This document shows, piece by piece, positions 9,265 to 17,189 of a stretch of 64,000 nt of DNA. Position 1 is the first letter of the stretch, and every line of letters begins with the position of its first letter. The position numbers and the translations under genes were made by a program. The stretch comes from Verrucosispora sp. WMMD573 (GTDB lineage: Bacteria; Actinomycetota; Actinomycetes; Mycobacteriales; Micromonosporaceae). Location: contig NZ_CP114901.1 of assembly GCF_027497175.1 (NCBI RefSeq), positions 1,798,001-1,862,000 on the forward strand. Reading direction: 5' to 3'. A model generated the notes under the pieces. That model was not told the origin of the DNA. It made no database searches and saw only the letters and a list, made by a program, of their open reading frames with translations.

Positions 9265-9276
9265 AGGGTGGTGGTC

Positions 9277-10758
9277 GTGAGCCTCATCAAGCCTCCGGAG
9301 ATCTTCGATCGAGACGTCGAGTGGGCCGAGTTGGCCCGGTTCGCCACCGACGAACGGCCCGGCGCCACGTTGGGCGTGGTCAGCGGACGCCGCCGGCAAG
9401 GGAAGACCCTCCTGCTGTACGAGTTGGCTCGCGCCACGGGCGGCTTCTACTTCGGGGCTACCGAGGCGACTTCGACGGAATCGCTTCGGCGGCTCGGGGA
9501 GGCGCTTGGCCGGTACACGGACAGTCCAGGTCCGGTGCACCTGGCGGACTGGTCGAGTGCTGTCGACGCGCTGTTGGCCCTGGGCCGGTCTCGGCCGGTC
9601 CCGGTGGTGATCGACGAATTCCCCTACCTGGCTCGGGCGAGTCGCGACCTGCCGTCGGTGATCCAGCATGCGTTCACGCCGGGCCGACCCGAGCGGACCG
9701 GCTCGCATACCCGCCTTCTACTTTGCGGCTCCGCGCTTTCCTTCATGGGCGGGTTGCTGGCCGGCTCCGCGCCGCTCCGGGGGCGGGCCGGGCTCGAACT
9801 GCCGGTCGCTCCCCTCGACTATCGGGCGGCCGCGGCCTTCTGGGAGATCAGTGATCCGTTGCTCGCGGCCAAGGTGTTCGCAATCGTGGGTGGCACACCG
9901 GCCTATCGCCGGGAGTACGTCCAGGACGACGCACCGGAAGGGCCTGACGACTTCGATGACTGGGTGGTGCGTGCCGTGCTGAATCCCGCCCGGCCGCTCT
10001 TCCGCGAGGCGCGGTATCTCCTCGCTGAGGATCCGGATCTGCGGGACGCGGCGCTCTATCACTCCGTTCTCGCGGCGGTGGCCGAGGGGAACGGCACGCG
10101 CGGCGGGATCGCTGGCTTCATCGGGCGCAAGAGCACTGACCTGCACCACCCGCTCACCGTGCTGGAGGATGCCGGCCTCCTGGTTCGGGAGCCGGACCCG
10201 CTGCGTAGCGGCCGTAGCCGTTACCGCATCAACGAGCCCTTGATCACCTTCTATCAGGCGGTCATGCGGCCGGCCTGGACTGCCTTGGAGCAGCGGCGGG
10301 GCCCGGAGGTCTGGCGACGTTCCCAGCGGCGGTACGCCAGCGCGGTGCTCGGTCCGTCGTTCGAAGAGGTCGTCCGGCAGTGGGCAGTACGTTTCGCCGC
10401 TCCCGAGACGTTTGGCGGCATCGCCGCCGAGGCGAGTCCCGCCGTTCTCGTCGATCCGGTCAGCCGGACCGGTCTGGAACTGGACCTCGTCGCGCTCGGC
10501 GAGCCGCCACTCGGCGACGGGCCACGACCGCTGCTCGCCGTCGGCGAAGTCAAGTGGGGGCGGATGTTGGGCCTGGCTGACCTGGACCGGCTCGCCCGGG
10601 CGCGAGACCTGCTCGTCGCTCGTCCCGGTCTGGACGCCCGGGACACCCGGTTGCTGCTGGCCAGTGGCGCGGGGTTCACCGATGACCTGTGGGCGGCCAG
10701 CCGCCACCGGTCCGACGTGCTTCTCGTCGACCCCACGCGTCTCTACACCGCCGACTGA
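9277..10758 (+). CDS. Archaeal-type P-loop ATPase with C-terminal nuclease-like (DUF234) domain
   Basis: A 493-residue protein. The N-terminal AAA/STAND-like ATPase has Walker A GRRRQGKT and Walker B VPVVIDEFPYLA. A winged-helix-like middle follows (around GFIGRKSTDLHHPLTVLEDAGLL). The C-terminal domain has the spaced acidic motif LELDLVA...GEVKWG, which fits the PD-(D/E)XK-like fold assigned to DUF234. This is the COG1672 layout, whose function is poorly defined; links to mobile elements and conflict systems have been suggested. GTG codons at 9268, 9271 and 9277 are possible starts; 9277 is best spaced from AGGG at 9265-9268. It stands alone behind an AT-rich palindromic control region, as expected for an acquired gene. 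Confidence 0.88.
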   Translation: MSLIKPPEIFDRDVEWAELARFATDERPGATLGVVSGRRRQGKTLLLYELARATGGFYFGATEATSTESLRRLGEALGRYTDSPGPVHLADWSSAVDALLALGRSRPVPVVIDEFPYLARASRDLPSVIQHAFTPGRPERTGSHTRLLLCGSALSFMGGLLAGSAPLRGRAGLELPVAPLDYRAAAAFWEISDPLLAAKVFAIVGGTPAYRREYVQDDAPEGPDDFDDWVVRAVLNPARPLFREARYLLAEDPDLRDAALYHSVLAAVAEGNGTRGGIAGFIGRKSTDLHHPLTVLEDAGLLVREPDPLRSGRSRYRINEPLITFYQAVMRPAWTALEQRRGPEVWRRSQRRYASAVLGPSFEEVVRQWAVRFAAPETFGGIAAEASPAVLVDPVSRTGLELDLVALGEPPLGDGPRPLLAVGEVKWGRMLGLADLDRLARARDLLVARPGLDARDTRLLLASGAGFTDDLWAASRHRSDVLLVDPTRLYTAD

Positions 10759-10839
10759 CCCGTCACCTGGATCTGTCGATGTTCCGCCCGATGCTGCGGT
10801 GAGGCGCGCACCCATGGGCACCATGCTGCCGTCTCAGCT

Positions 10840-11121
10840 TCAATGTCGGGCCGACAGCGGCCGGTGCAGCGTGTCGCTCACCCGCAGGGTTACCTGGTAG
10901 GCGACCTCCGGTACATCGGACAGCTCGATCCGCTCGGACCGCAGGGCGAGCTGTGCGTGCAACTCACGGGCGATGGCGTCGCGCAGCTCGACCTGTAGCG
11001 GCGACAGCCCGTCCGGCTGACCCACGACGTACGCATCCGGCATTGCCCAATGCTGTCGTCGCCCGCCGTCCCGGTCCACCACTGGTGAGATTTCCCCCAG
11101 GTGCGTCGAGATCTTGGACAT
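10840..11121 (-). CDS. Small hypothetical protein
   Basis: An open frame of up to 93 residues. The C-terminal two thirds (from about DAYVVGQPDGLSPLQVELRDA) have an amphipathic helix followed by strand-like segments and look protein-like; I do not recognise a family. The first ATG at 11121 lies inside an inverted repeat (11113-11153), so a GTG near 11060, about eleven bases after a GGGGG tract, or the ATG of MPDAYVV may be the true start. It lies downstream of nfi on the same strand and is convergent with the ATPase gene. Confidence 0.5.
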   Translation of the reverse strand: MSKISTHLGEISPVVDRDGGRRQHWAMPDAYVVGQPDGLSPLQVELRDAIARELHAQLALRSERIELSDVPEVAYQVTLRVSDTLHRPLSARH

Positions 11122-11153
11122 TTCCCGTTATTCGCTAACGGAAAGTGTCCAAG
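11113..11153. promoter_or_regulatory. Inverted repeat downstream of nfi, operator or terminator
   Basis: Arms of about 18 bases, CTTGGACATTTCCCGTTA and TAACGGAAAGTGTCCAAG, are complementary except at two positions around a TTCGC loop. The repeat separates nfi (ends 11182) from the small gene that follows on the same strand and covers that gene's first ATG. It may end nfi transcription or bind a regulator. Confidence 0.55.
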
Positions 11154-11181
11154 AATTGCTCGACATAGTGAGTGCCGGCGG

Positions 11182-11907
11182 TCACCGGAGGGCTCGGCGG
11201 GAGAGGAAGTCGGCTCGGCGGATCACCTCGGGCAGGCGGTAGCGCGGGCTCAGGTCGAGCGTGATCGTGGTCGCCTGGTCGAGGCTGGTGCGGTGACCGA
11301 CCGAGACGAACACCGGCTTGACGTCGGTCCGCGTACGCAGCACCCGACCCAGCACCTCGTCGCCGTCGCACAGTGCCGACCAGTCGCCCCGCCGGGTGCC
11401 CGGATCGTCGTACGCACCGACGAAGGGCGTCTTCGCCACCCCGAAGGTGGGCAGCCCGGTCAGCACGCCCAGGTGGCAGGCGAGCCCGAACCGCCGGGGA
11501 TGGGCGATGCCGTACCCGTCGCAGACCACCACGTCGGGACGATGGCGGAGCCCGCCCAGTGCCGTGAGCAGGATCGGCACCTCCCGGAAGGCCAGCAGCC
11601 CCGGCACGTACGGGAAGCTCACCGTGCCGGGTACCACGGCCGACTCCACGTCGACGCCGGTGCTCAGGTCGACGACGACGGCGGCGGCGACGATCCGCGA
11701 CGATTCCTTGTGGTACGACACGTCCACACCCGCGACCAGCCTCGGCGCGACGTCCAGGCAGTCGACCAGGTCGAGGCGCTGCCGCAACTCCTGCTGGATC
11801 CGCTCCGCCTCGGCCACAGACTCCGGGGAGGTGACCGCCGCGCCCAGTTCCTCGACCACCGCCGGCTCGGTGTCGGAGTGGGGCCGGTCGGCAGGGACGA
11901 TCGTCAT
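11182..11907 (-). CDS. nfi: Endonuclease V (deoxyinosine 3' endonuclease)
   Basis: A 241-residue protein matching endonuclease V. Seen are VAGVDVSYHKESSRIVAAAVV with the first metal-binding Asp, FPYVPGLLAFREVP with the conserved PYxPGxLxFRE pattern, and DGYGIAHPRRFGLACHLGV with the second acidic residue and the invariant HPRxxGxAxHLG segment. The enzyme nicks DNA (in some species RNA) one base 3' of deaminated adenine. The frame stays open further upstream, but the ATG at 11907 gives the usual family length. No partner genes are apparent. Confidence 0.95.
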   Translation of the reverse strand: MTIVPADRPHSDTEPAVVEELGAAVTSPESVAEAERIQQELRQRLDLVDCLDVAPRLVAGVDVSYHKESSRIVAAAVVVDLSTGVDVESAVVPGTVSFPYVPGLLAFREVPILLTALGGLRHRPDVVVCDGYGIAHPRRFGLACHLGVLTGLPTFGVAKTPFVGAYDDPGTRRGDWSALCDGDEVLGRVLRTRTDVKPVFVSVGHRTSLDQATTITLDLSPRYRLPEVIRRADFLSRRALR

Positions 11908-11945
11908 GAGGTGCGAGCGTACGACCAATCGCGGTGCGGCGGCGG

Positions 11946-12218
11946 TCAGTCGGTGGGCTGTGGGCGAAGGGCTCGTGGGGCGGCCCAGCCGAGGAAGCGG
12001 TCGTGCAGCGCAGCGGGCTTCGGTGCGTCGTGCGGGTTGAGGCGGTACAGGTCCTCGACGGCGTCGTACAGCATCCCGCCGAGGTAGATCGACAGGACGA
12101 CCGGGCTGTCCCGGTAGTCGGCCAGCAGAGTCAGCCGGGCCGTCGCGCAGGACCATGGTGCGGCGCAGGCCCGACACAGCCAGAGCGGCCGAAGCGGTGC
12201 GTGAAGCTGCGGCGTCAT
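11946..12218 (-). CDS. Small conserved actinomycete protein next to the XRE/DUF397 pair
   Basis: A 90-residue protein with Cys-x-x-Cys plus a third Cys in its N-terminal third (LCRACAAPWSC), a mostly helical middle (VVLSIYLGGMLYDAVEDLYRL) and FLGWAAPR near the end. Similar short proteins occur beside XRE-DUF5753/DUF397 loci in actinomycetes and are sometimes labelled flavin reductase-like without support (from memory). I do not assign a function. The start is set by an excellent ribosome binding site (AGGAAGGAGGA) just upstream of the ATG at 12218; the longer open frame is a GC-rich extension. Confidence 0.78.
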   Translation of the reverse strand: MTPQLHAPLRPLWLCRACAAPWSCATARLTLLADYRDSPVVLSIYLGGMLYDAVEDLYRLNPHDAPKPAALHDRFLGWAAPRALRPQPTD

Positions 12219-12560
12219 CCGGGTCCTCCTTCCTGCGTGGCGTGGGTCTCGCGGGGTGCGGTGGGGTCCGCCCGCACGATGCGCCGCCGAGCGCCGGCTC
12301 GACGTCCATGACCTGGGTCGGTGCGTCGGCCGGCACCCGCCGTGACCCGGGCTGGAGGCGGGGCCGTCCGTCGCCGACGTGCCGGACGGCCCCGCTTCGG
12401 TTGCGCCCGTCCTTTTCGGGTCGGATCCGGGCGGTTCCGATGGGGACAGTCTGGGCAAACGCCGACTACGCTCGGAAGGCAACCGATCGCCCTGTGTGCC
12501 TGGCGTGGCCGCCGGTGAGGGCGGTGAGAACGGCGGGCGTGCTGGTGAGGAGTGGTGCGG
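12219..12560. other. Divergent intergenic region with a 13-bp hairpin
   Basis: This 342-base gap separates the small Cys-containing gene (-) from the XRE gene (+). It holds a perfect hairpin with arms GCGGGGCCGTCCG (12358-12370) and CGGACGGCCCCGC (12383-12395) and a 12-base loop. It could be an attenuator in one of the two leaders or the remnant terminator of a lost gene. Short open frames here look like GC-rich noise. A TACGCT near 12474 could be a -10 for the XRE gene (weak). Confidence 0.5.
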
Positions 12561-13352
12561 GTGGACGAGCGGTCGCGGGTGCTGATTGAGGAGCTGCGGC
12601 ACATGCGGGCGGCGCGCAGGGTGACCCAGGAGGACCTGGCACGGGCGATCAACTACTCGCCGTCCACTGTGGCCATGGTGGAGACCGAGGCGCGTAAGCC
12701 GCCGCCCAACTTCTGGGAGCTGGTGGACGGTGCGCTCGACACCGGCGGCGCGTTCGTCCGGATGCTGGCCCGGTTCGGCTCGCCGCAGTGGATGCGGGAG
12801 TGGGAGGCCAACGAGCGGCAGGCCACGGTGCTGCGCTCGTTCCAGAACACGGTGGTGCCGGGGCTGCTGCAAACCTCGGCGTACGCCCGCGCGCTGTTCC
12901 GCAGCGTCGGGCTCTACGACGAGGCGGAGGTGGAGCGGCGGGTGGAGGCGCGACTGGCCCGGCAGGCGGTGCTCACCGGCGAGCGACCGCCGCAGCTGGT
13001 CACCGTGCTCGACGAGCACGTGCTGCGCCGGCCGGTCGGCGGGCCGGTGGTGATGCGCGAGCAACTGTGGCGGCTGGTCAAGCTGGCCACCGAGCACGCC
13101 CGGGTACGGCTGCACGTGGTGCCCGCCTCGGTCGGCGCGTATCCGGGTGTTGCCGGGGCCTTCGTGCTGGCTACCCTTCCCGGTGGGGAGGATGTGGCCT
13201 ATCTGGACGATCAGCTCAAGGGCCAGGTGATCGACCACACCGAGGACGTGCTGGCGATCCGGGCCTCCTGGGAGGCGATCCAGGGCGAGGCGCTGCCGCC
13301 CCGGCAGTCGATCGAGTTGTTGACGGAGGTGGCGGAGTCATGGCGGAGTTGA
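12561..13352 (+). CDS. XRE-type regulator with DUF5753 domain
   Basis: A 263-residue protein. An N-terminal helix-turn-helix of the XRE class (LRHMRAARRVTQEDLARAINYSPSTVAMVE) is followed by the DUF5753 region, recognisable by NTVVPGLLQTSAYARALF, EHVLRRPVGGPVVMREQL and GVAGAFVLATLP. It overlaps a DUF397 gene by 13 bases. Such pairs in Streptomyces have been described as an antitoxin/toxin-like (Scr1/Scr2) or developmental regulator system. GAGGAG at 12547-12552 fits the GTG at 12561 with 8-base spacing better than the GTG at 12552 that the motif itself overlaps. Confidence 0.92.
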   Translation: MDERSRVLIEELRHMRAARRVTQEDLARAINYSPSTVAMVETEARKPPPNFWELVDGALDTGGAFVRMLARFGSPQWMREWEANERQATVLRSFQNTVVPGLLQTSAYARALFRSVGLYDEAEVERRVEARLARQAVLTGERPPQLVTVLDEHVLRRPVGGPVVMREQLWRLVKLATEHARVRLHVVPASVGAYPGVAGAFVLATLPGGEDVAYLDDQLKGQVIDHTEDVLAIRASWEAIQGEALPPRQSIELLTEVAESWRS

Positions 13353-13531
13353 CCGACGCCCGGTGGCGTACCAGCACCCGGAGCAGCACCAACGGCGGAG
13401 ACTGCGTCGAGGTGGCCGACAACCTGCCCGGCCTGGTCGCGGTCCGGGACAGCAAGGACCGCGACGGCGCGGTGCTGACCTTCGGCCCGGCGGCCTGGCG
13501 GGCGTTCGTGCGGTCGACGTCCCGGCCCTGA
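13340..13531 (+). CDS. DUF397 family small protein
   Basis: A 63-residue DUF397 protein with the hallmark segments WRTSTRSSTNGGDCVEVADN, VAVRDSKD and FGPAAWRAFVRS. It starts inside the end of the XRE-DUF5753 gene, so expression is coupled. In the proposed family scheme the DUF397 protein is the partner bound or neutralised by the XRE protein. Its biochemical activity is not established. Confidence 0.92.
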   Translation: MAELTDARWRTSTRSSTNGGDCVEVADNLPGLVAVRDSKDRDGAVLTFGPAAWRAFVRSTSRP

Positions 13532-13566
13532 CCGCCAGCCGTCTCCGACCGCACCTCGGGCAGTAT

Positions 13567-13582
13567 CCGGTGCCGGCACCGG
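13567..13582. terminator. Short perfect palindrome between convergent genes
   Basis: CCGGTGCCGGCACCGG lies between the DUF397 gene (+, ends 13531) and the transglutaminase-like gene (-, ends 13596). It is the only hairpin-forming element in this 64-base gap. A terminator role is suggested by position only, as there is no U-tract. Confidence 0.35.
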
Positions 13583-13595
13583 CTGCCGCAGCGGT

Positions 13596-14483
13596 TCAGA
13601 TCGGTTCGTCGCGGTCGCGTAGTTCGTTGCGCACGGTGGCGGGGACCACGAGCCGTTCGTCCGCGTACAGCAGGCGCAGCTCTTCCGCGTGCTCGTCAGG
13701 CTCGCGGGTGAGCCGGGCCAGCTCGTCGAAGAGGGCCATCCGCTCATCGTCGAGCTTCTCGAAGGGGGCGGGCATCGCGCCCCAGACGTCCCATGGCAGC
13801 AGCTCCACCGCGTGCAGCGCGGCGGCGTCGCGCATCAGATTGCCGGCGATCCACCACCAGCCGCCCTCGTTGATCACGCTCAGCCCGAAGGCGTCCGGGT
13901 CGGCCGCACCGGCCCGGCAGCGGACCCACGCCTCACCGGCGACCAGGAACCGGTCCCGGGGCACGTCGGTGGTGTCGAAGTCGATCCCGAACAGCTCCCG
14001 CTGGCGCTCGTCGAGCTGTGCGTCGACCATGATCCAGCGCAGTTGCTCGGCATGCCAGTACTCCGCGACCCAGTGGTCCTCGTACCTGCCGTCGATGAAG
14101 TAGTCGCCGAACCCGCAGCGGGCACGGGCCGCCACCCCCCGGGCGCGCAGCGCCGTGACCAGCAGCAGCGAGTAGTGCCGGCAGTTGCCGGCCACCCGCT
14201 GCTCAGGAATCCGCGCAACGGTCAGCGGCGGGTCGTCCGGCCCATCCGCGATGCGGGCGAGGATCTCGTCGGCGGGCCGCAGGTGGACGGTCTGCCGCTC
14301 GGCCTCGGTCAACGTGACCCCGTACGCCCCGGCGATGTGCTCGTGGATCAGCAGCCCCTGGATCGTCCGGGCGATCTCCGCCGGGTCGGACGGCACCGCT
14401 TCGAGCAGCGCGGCGAACGGCCCGGCGGAGGTCAGTCGGCCCGGCCGCGCGAAGCGGGAGAGGTTCGTCCGGTCCTGGTCCAT
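13596..14483 (-). CDS. Transglutaminase-like domain protein
   Basis: A 295-residue protein with a transglutaminase/protease-like core. Cys101 in VAGNCRHYSLLLVTALRARG, His137 in YEDHWVAEYW and Asp154 in WIMVDAQLD form the expected Cys-His-Asp triad. There is no signal peptide or membrane segment, so it is likely cytoplasmic. Bacterial members of this superfamily are mostly peptidases or amidases of unknown substrate. The gene stands alone and diverges from ubiD. Confidence 0.82.
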   Translation of the reverse strand: MDQDRTNLSRFARPGRLTSAGPFAALLEAVPSDPAEIARTIQGLLIHEHIAGAYGVTLTEAERQTVHLRPADEILARIADGPDDPPLTVARIPEQRVAGNCRHYSLLLVTALRARGVAARARCGFGDYFIDGRYEDHWVAEYWHAEQLRWIMVDAQLDERQRELFGIDFDTTDVPRDRFLVAGEAWVRCRAGAADPDAFGLSVINEGGWWWIAGNLMRDAAALHAVELLPWDVWGAMPAPFEKLDDERMALFDELARLTREPDEHAEELRLLYADERLVVPATVRNELRDRDEPI

Positions 14484-14792
14484 CTGTCACTCCTCGGGAG
14501 AATGCGGCCACGGCGGAACGCAGAGATCCCTGCTGCGGCACCGCAGGCGGGCGACGCAAGCATCGCAGGATCTGCCGTGTCGCGGTGTCCCCCGCGATGC
14601 GTTCGCGCTCAGCTCGACCGGGTCGAACCCGCTCAGTCCGTGCGAGCTGGCTCCGTCGCAGCCGGCCCGGCCGCACGAGACCCCGCCAGCCCGACCCGGC
14701 CGGTACCGAGCGCCGCGGGGGTGGGGCGCGCCACAGGGCGTACGGCCACCCGGCGTGGGCAGGACCAGAGAGCGTAGGACAGACTTGCGGGC
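14484..14792. other. Divergent promoter region, nothing distinctive
   Basis: These 309 bases separate the transglutaminase-like gene (-) from ubiD (+). I find no convincing small gene, long hairpin or clear -35/-10 pair. It presumably contains both promoters. Confidence 0.4.
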
Positions 14793-16253
14793 ATGGCGGC
14801 TCGTGGCTTCCCGTACACCGATCTGAAGGATTTTCTCGCGGCGCTGGAGCGCGCGGGCGAACTGCGGCGCGTCAGCGTCCCGGTCGACCCGACGCTGGAG
14901 ATTAGCGAGATCGTCACCCGGACGGTGCGGGCAGACGGGCCGGCGCTGTTGTTCGAGCAGCCCACCCGGGGCGAGATGCCGCTGGCGATCAACCTGTTCG
15001 GCACGGAGAAGCGCACCGCGATGGCGCTCGGCGTCGAGTCGCTTGACGAGATCGGCAACCGGATCGGCGAGATGCTCAAGCCGGAGCTGCCGGTGGGCTT
15101 CTCCGGCATGATGGGCGGCCTCGGCAAGGTCATGCAGCTCAAGTCGATGCCGCCCAGGAAGGTCAAGACCGCGCCCTGCCAGCAGGTGGTCTACCGGGGT
15201 GACGACGTCGACCTCAACCGGCTGCCCGGGCTCCAGGTCTGGCCGGGTGACGGCGGGATCTTCCACAACTTCGGGTTGACCCACACCAAGCACCCGGAGA
15301 CCGGCAAGCGGAACCTGGGCCTCTACCGGCTCCAGCAGCACAGCCACAACACCCTCGGCATGCACTGGCAGATCCACAAGAACTCCACCGCGCACCACGC
15401 CGTCGCCGAGCGACTCGGTCAGCGGCTGCCGGTCGCGATCGCCATCGGTTGCGACCCGGTGGTCAGCTACGCGTCCAGCGCTCCGCTGCCCGCCGACATC
15501 GACGAGTACCTGTTCGCCGGCTTCCTGCGCGGCGAGCGGGTGGAGATGGTCGACTGCCTCACCGTGCCGTTGCAGGTGCCGGCGCACGCCCAGGTGGTGC
15601 TGGAGGGCTACCTCGAACCGGGCGAGCGGCTGCCGGAGGGGCCGTTCGGCGATCACACCGGCTTCTACACGCCGGTCGAACCGTTCCCGGTGCTGCACGT
15701 CGAGGCGATGACCATGCAGCGCGACCCGGTCTACCACTCGATCGTCACGTCGAAGCCCCCGCAGGAGGACCACGGGCTCGGCAAGGCCACCGAGCGGATC
15801 TTCGCGCCGCTGCTGCGGTTCCTGATCCCGGACATCGTCGACTACGACCTGCCGGCTGCCGGCGTTTTCCACAACTGCGCGATCGTGTCGATCCGCAAGC
15901 GCTACCCGAAGCACGCCCAGAAGGTGATGAACGCGATCTGGGGCGCGCACATGATGTCGCTGACCAAGCTGATCGTGATCGTGGACGAGGACTGCGACGT
16001 GCACGACTACCGCGAGGTCGCCTTCCGCGCGTTCGGCAACGTCGACTACGCCCGGGACCTGCTGCTCACCGAGGGCCCGGTGGACCACCTGGACCACTCG
16101 TCGTACCAGCAGTTCTGGGGCGGCAAGGCCGGCATCGACGCCACCCGCAAGCTCCCCGAGGAGGGTTACCACCGCGGCTGGCCCGAAGAAATGACCATGG
16201 CCCCCGAGGTTGTCTCCCTGGTCGACAAGCGCTGGAAGGAGTACGGCATCTGA
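14793..16253 (+). CDS. mqnL: UbiD-family decarboxylase, menaquinone pathway
   Basis: A 486-residue UbiD-type, prenylated-FMN-dependent decarboxylase. Conserved elements are NFGLTHTKHPETGKRNLGLY (cofactor and metal site region) and LPEGPFGDHTGFY with the catalytic-type Glu282. In the futalosine route it removes the carboxyl group from the 6-naphthoate nucleus. It overlaps the UbiA-type gene by one base, and UbiX, which makes its cofactor, is encoded 2 kb downstream. The mqnL name rests on this context; a UbiD decarboxylase for another aromatic acid cannot be excluded by sequence alone. No strong ribosome binding site precedes the ATG. Confidence 0.92.
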   Translation: MAARGFPYTDLKDFLAALERAGELRRVSVPVDPTLEISEIVTRTVRADGPALLFEQPTRGEMPLAINLFGTEKRTAMALGVESLDEIGNRIGEMLKPELPVGFSGMMGGLGKVMQLKSMPPRKVKTAPCQQVVYRGDDVDLNRLPGLQVWPGDGGIFHNFGLTHTKHPETGKRNLGLYRLQQHSHNTLGMHWQIHKNSTAHHAVAERLGQRLPVAIAIGCDPVVSYASSAPLPADIDEYLFAGFLRGERVEMVDCLTVPLQVPAHAQVVLEGYLEPGERLPEGPFGDHTGFYTPVEPFPVLHVEAMTMQRDPVYHSIVTSKPPQEDHGLGKATERIFAPLLRFLIPDIVDYDLPAAGVFHNCAIVSIRKRYPKHAQKVMNAIWGAHMMSLTKLIVIVDEDCDVHDYREVAFRAFGNVDYARDLLLTEGPVDHLDHSSYQQFWGGKAGIDATRKLPEEGYHRGWPEEMTMAPEVVSLVDKRWKEYGI

Positions 16254-17170
16254 TGGCCACCGCCGCCGCTGTGCAGCCGACCGAGCGCCCCGGGCGCGTG
16301 AAGTCCTTCCTCAAGCTCGTGGCGATTGAGCACTCGGTGTTCGCGTTGCCGTTCGCGTATCTGTCGGCGCTGGCGGCGATGTGGGTGGACGGGGGGCGGG
16401 TTCGGTGGGTGGATCTGCTCCTGATCACTGTGGCGATGGTGGGGGCGCGGACATTCGCGATGGCGGCGAACCGGATTCTGGATCGGCGGATCGACGCGCG
16501 GAATCCGCGTACCGCCAATCGGGAACTGGTGACCGGGGCGGTGAGCCTGCGGACGGCCTGGACCGGCGCGGGCGTCGCGCTGGCGGTCTTCCTCGCCGCC
16601 GCCGCCCTGCTCAACCCGCTCTGCCTGGCGCTCGCGCCGCTGGCCGTGGTGCCGCTGGTGGTCTACCCGTACGGCAAGCGGTTCACCAACTGGCCGCACG
16701 CCATCCTGGCCGTCGCCCAGATGGTCGGGCCGGTCGGTGCCTGGCTCGCGGTGACCGGCACCTTCGCCGGCTCGGGACCGGCCTGGCTGCTCGGTGCCGC
16801 CGTCGGCCTGTGGATCGGTGGGTTCGACCTGATCTACGCCTGCCAGGACGCCGAGGTCGACCGCGAGATCGGCGTGCACAGCGTGCCGGCCCGCTACGGG
16901 CTGCGTTTCGCCCTGCACGCCTCCACCGTCGCGCACGTGGTCACGTTCGCGTTGTTCGGCTGGTTCGGCGTGCTGGTCGGCTTCGGCTGGCTCTGGTGGA
17001 TCGGGCTGGCTTTCACCGCCGTCGCCTTCGGCTACCAGCATCTGGTGGTCACGCCGGCCGACCTGAGCCGGGTCAACCGGGCGTTCTTCACCGCCAACGG
17101 TTTCGTCGGCATCGCACTGTTCGCCTTCGCCCTGCTCGACCTGGTCTTCCGGCTCGGCCTGCGCGCCTGA
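16253..17170 (+). CDS. mqnP: UbiA-family prenyltransferase, menaquinone pathway
   Basis: A 305-residue membrane protein with about eight hydrophobic segments and both UbiA aspartate motifs: NRILDRRID (residues 73-81) and DAEVDREIG (199-207), which bind the Mg-diphosphate of the isoprenoid donor. It attaches the polyprenyl chain to the dihydroxynaphthoate head group. The ATG overlaps the ubiD stop (TGATG). Its tight coupling with UbiD and the presence of mqnA, mqnC and mqnE in the window support the futalosine-pathway MqnP rather than MenA. Confidence 0.93.
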   Translation: MATAAAVQPTERPGRVKSFLKLVAIEHSVFALPFAYLSALAAMWVDGGRVRWVDLLLITVAMVGARTFAMAANRILDRRIDARNPRTANRELVTGAVSLRTAWTGAGVALAVFLAAAALLNPLCLALAPLAVVPLVVYPYGKRFTNWPHAILAVAQMVGPVGAWLAVTGTFAGSGPAWLLGAAVGLWIGGFDLIYACQDAEVDREIGVHSVPARYGLRFALHASTVAHVVTFALFGWFGVLVGFGWLWWIGLAFTAVAFGYQHLVVTPADLSRVNRAFFTANGFVGIALFAFALLDLVFRLGLRA

Positions 17171-17189
17171 CCGGCTCGCCGTCTCCCGA

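Noticed and set aside
9215..10758. Insertion sequence or integrated element around the COG1672 ATPase
   Set aside because: No transposase, integrase or flanking direct repeats were seen. The AT-rich palindrome is on one side only.
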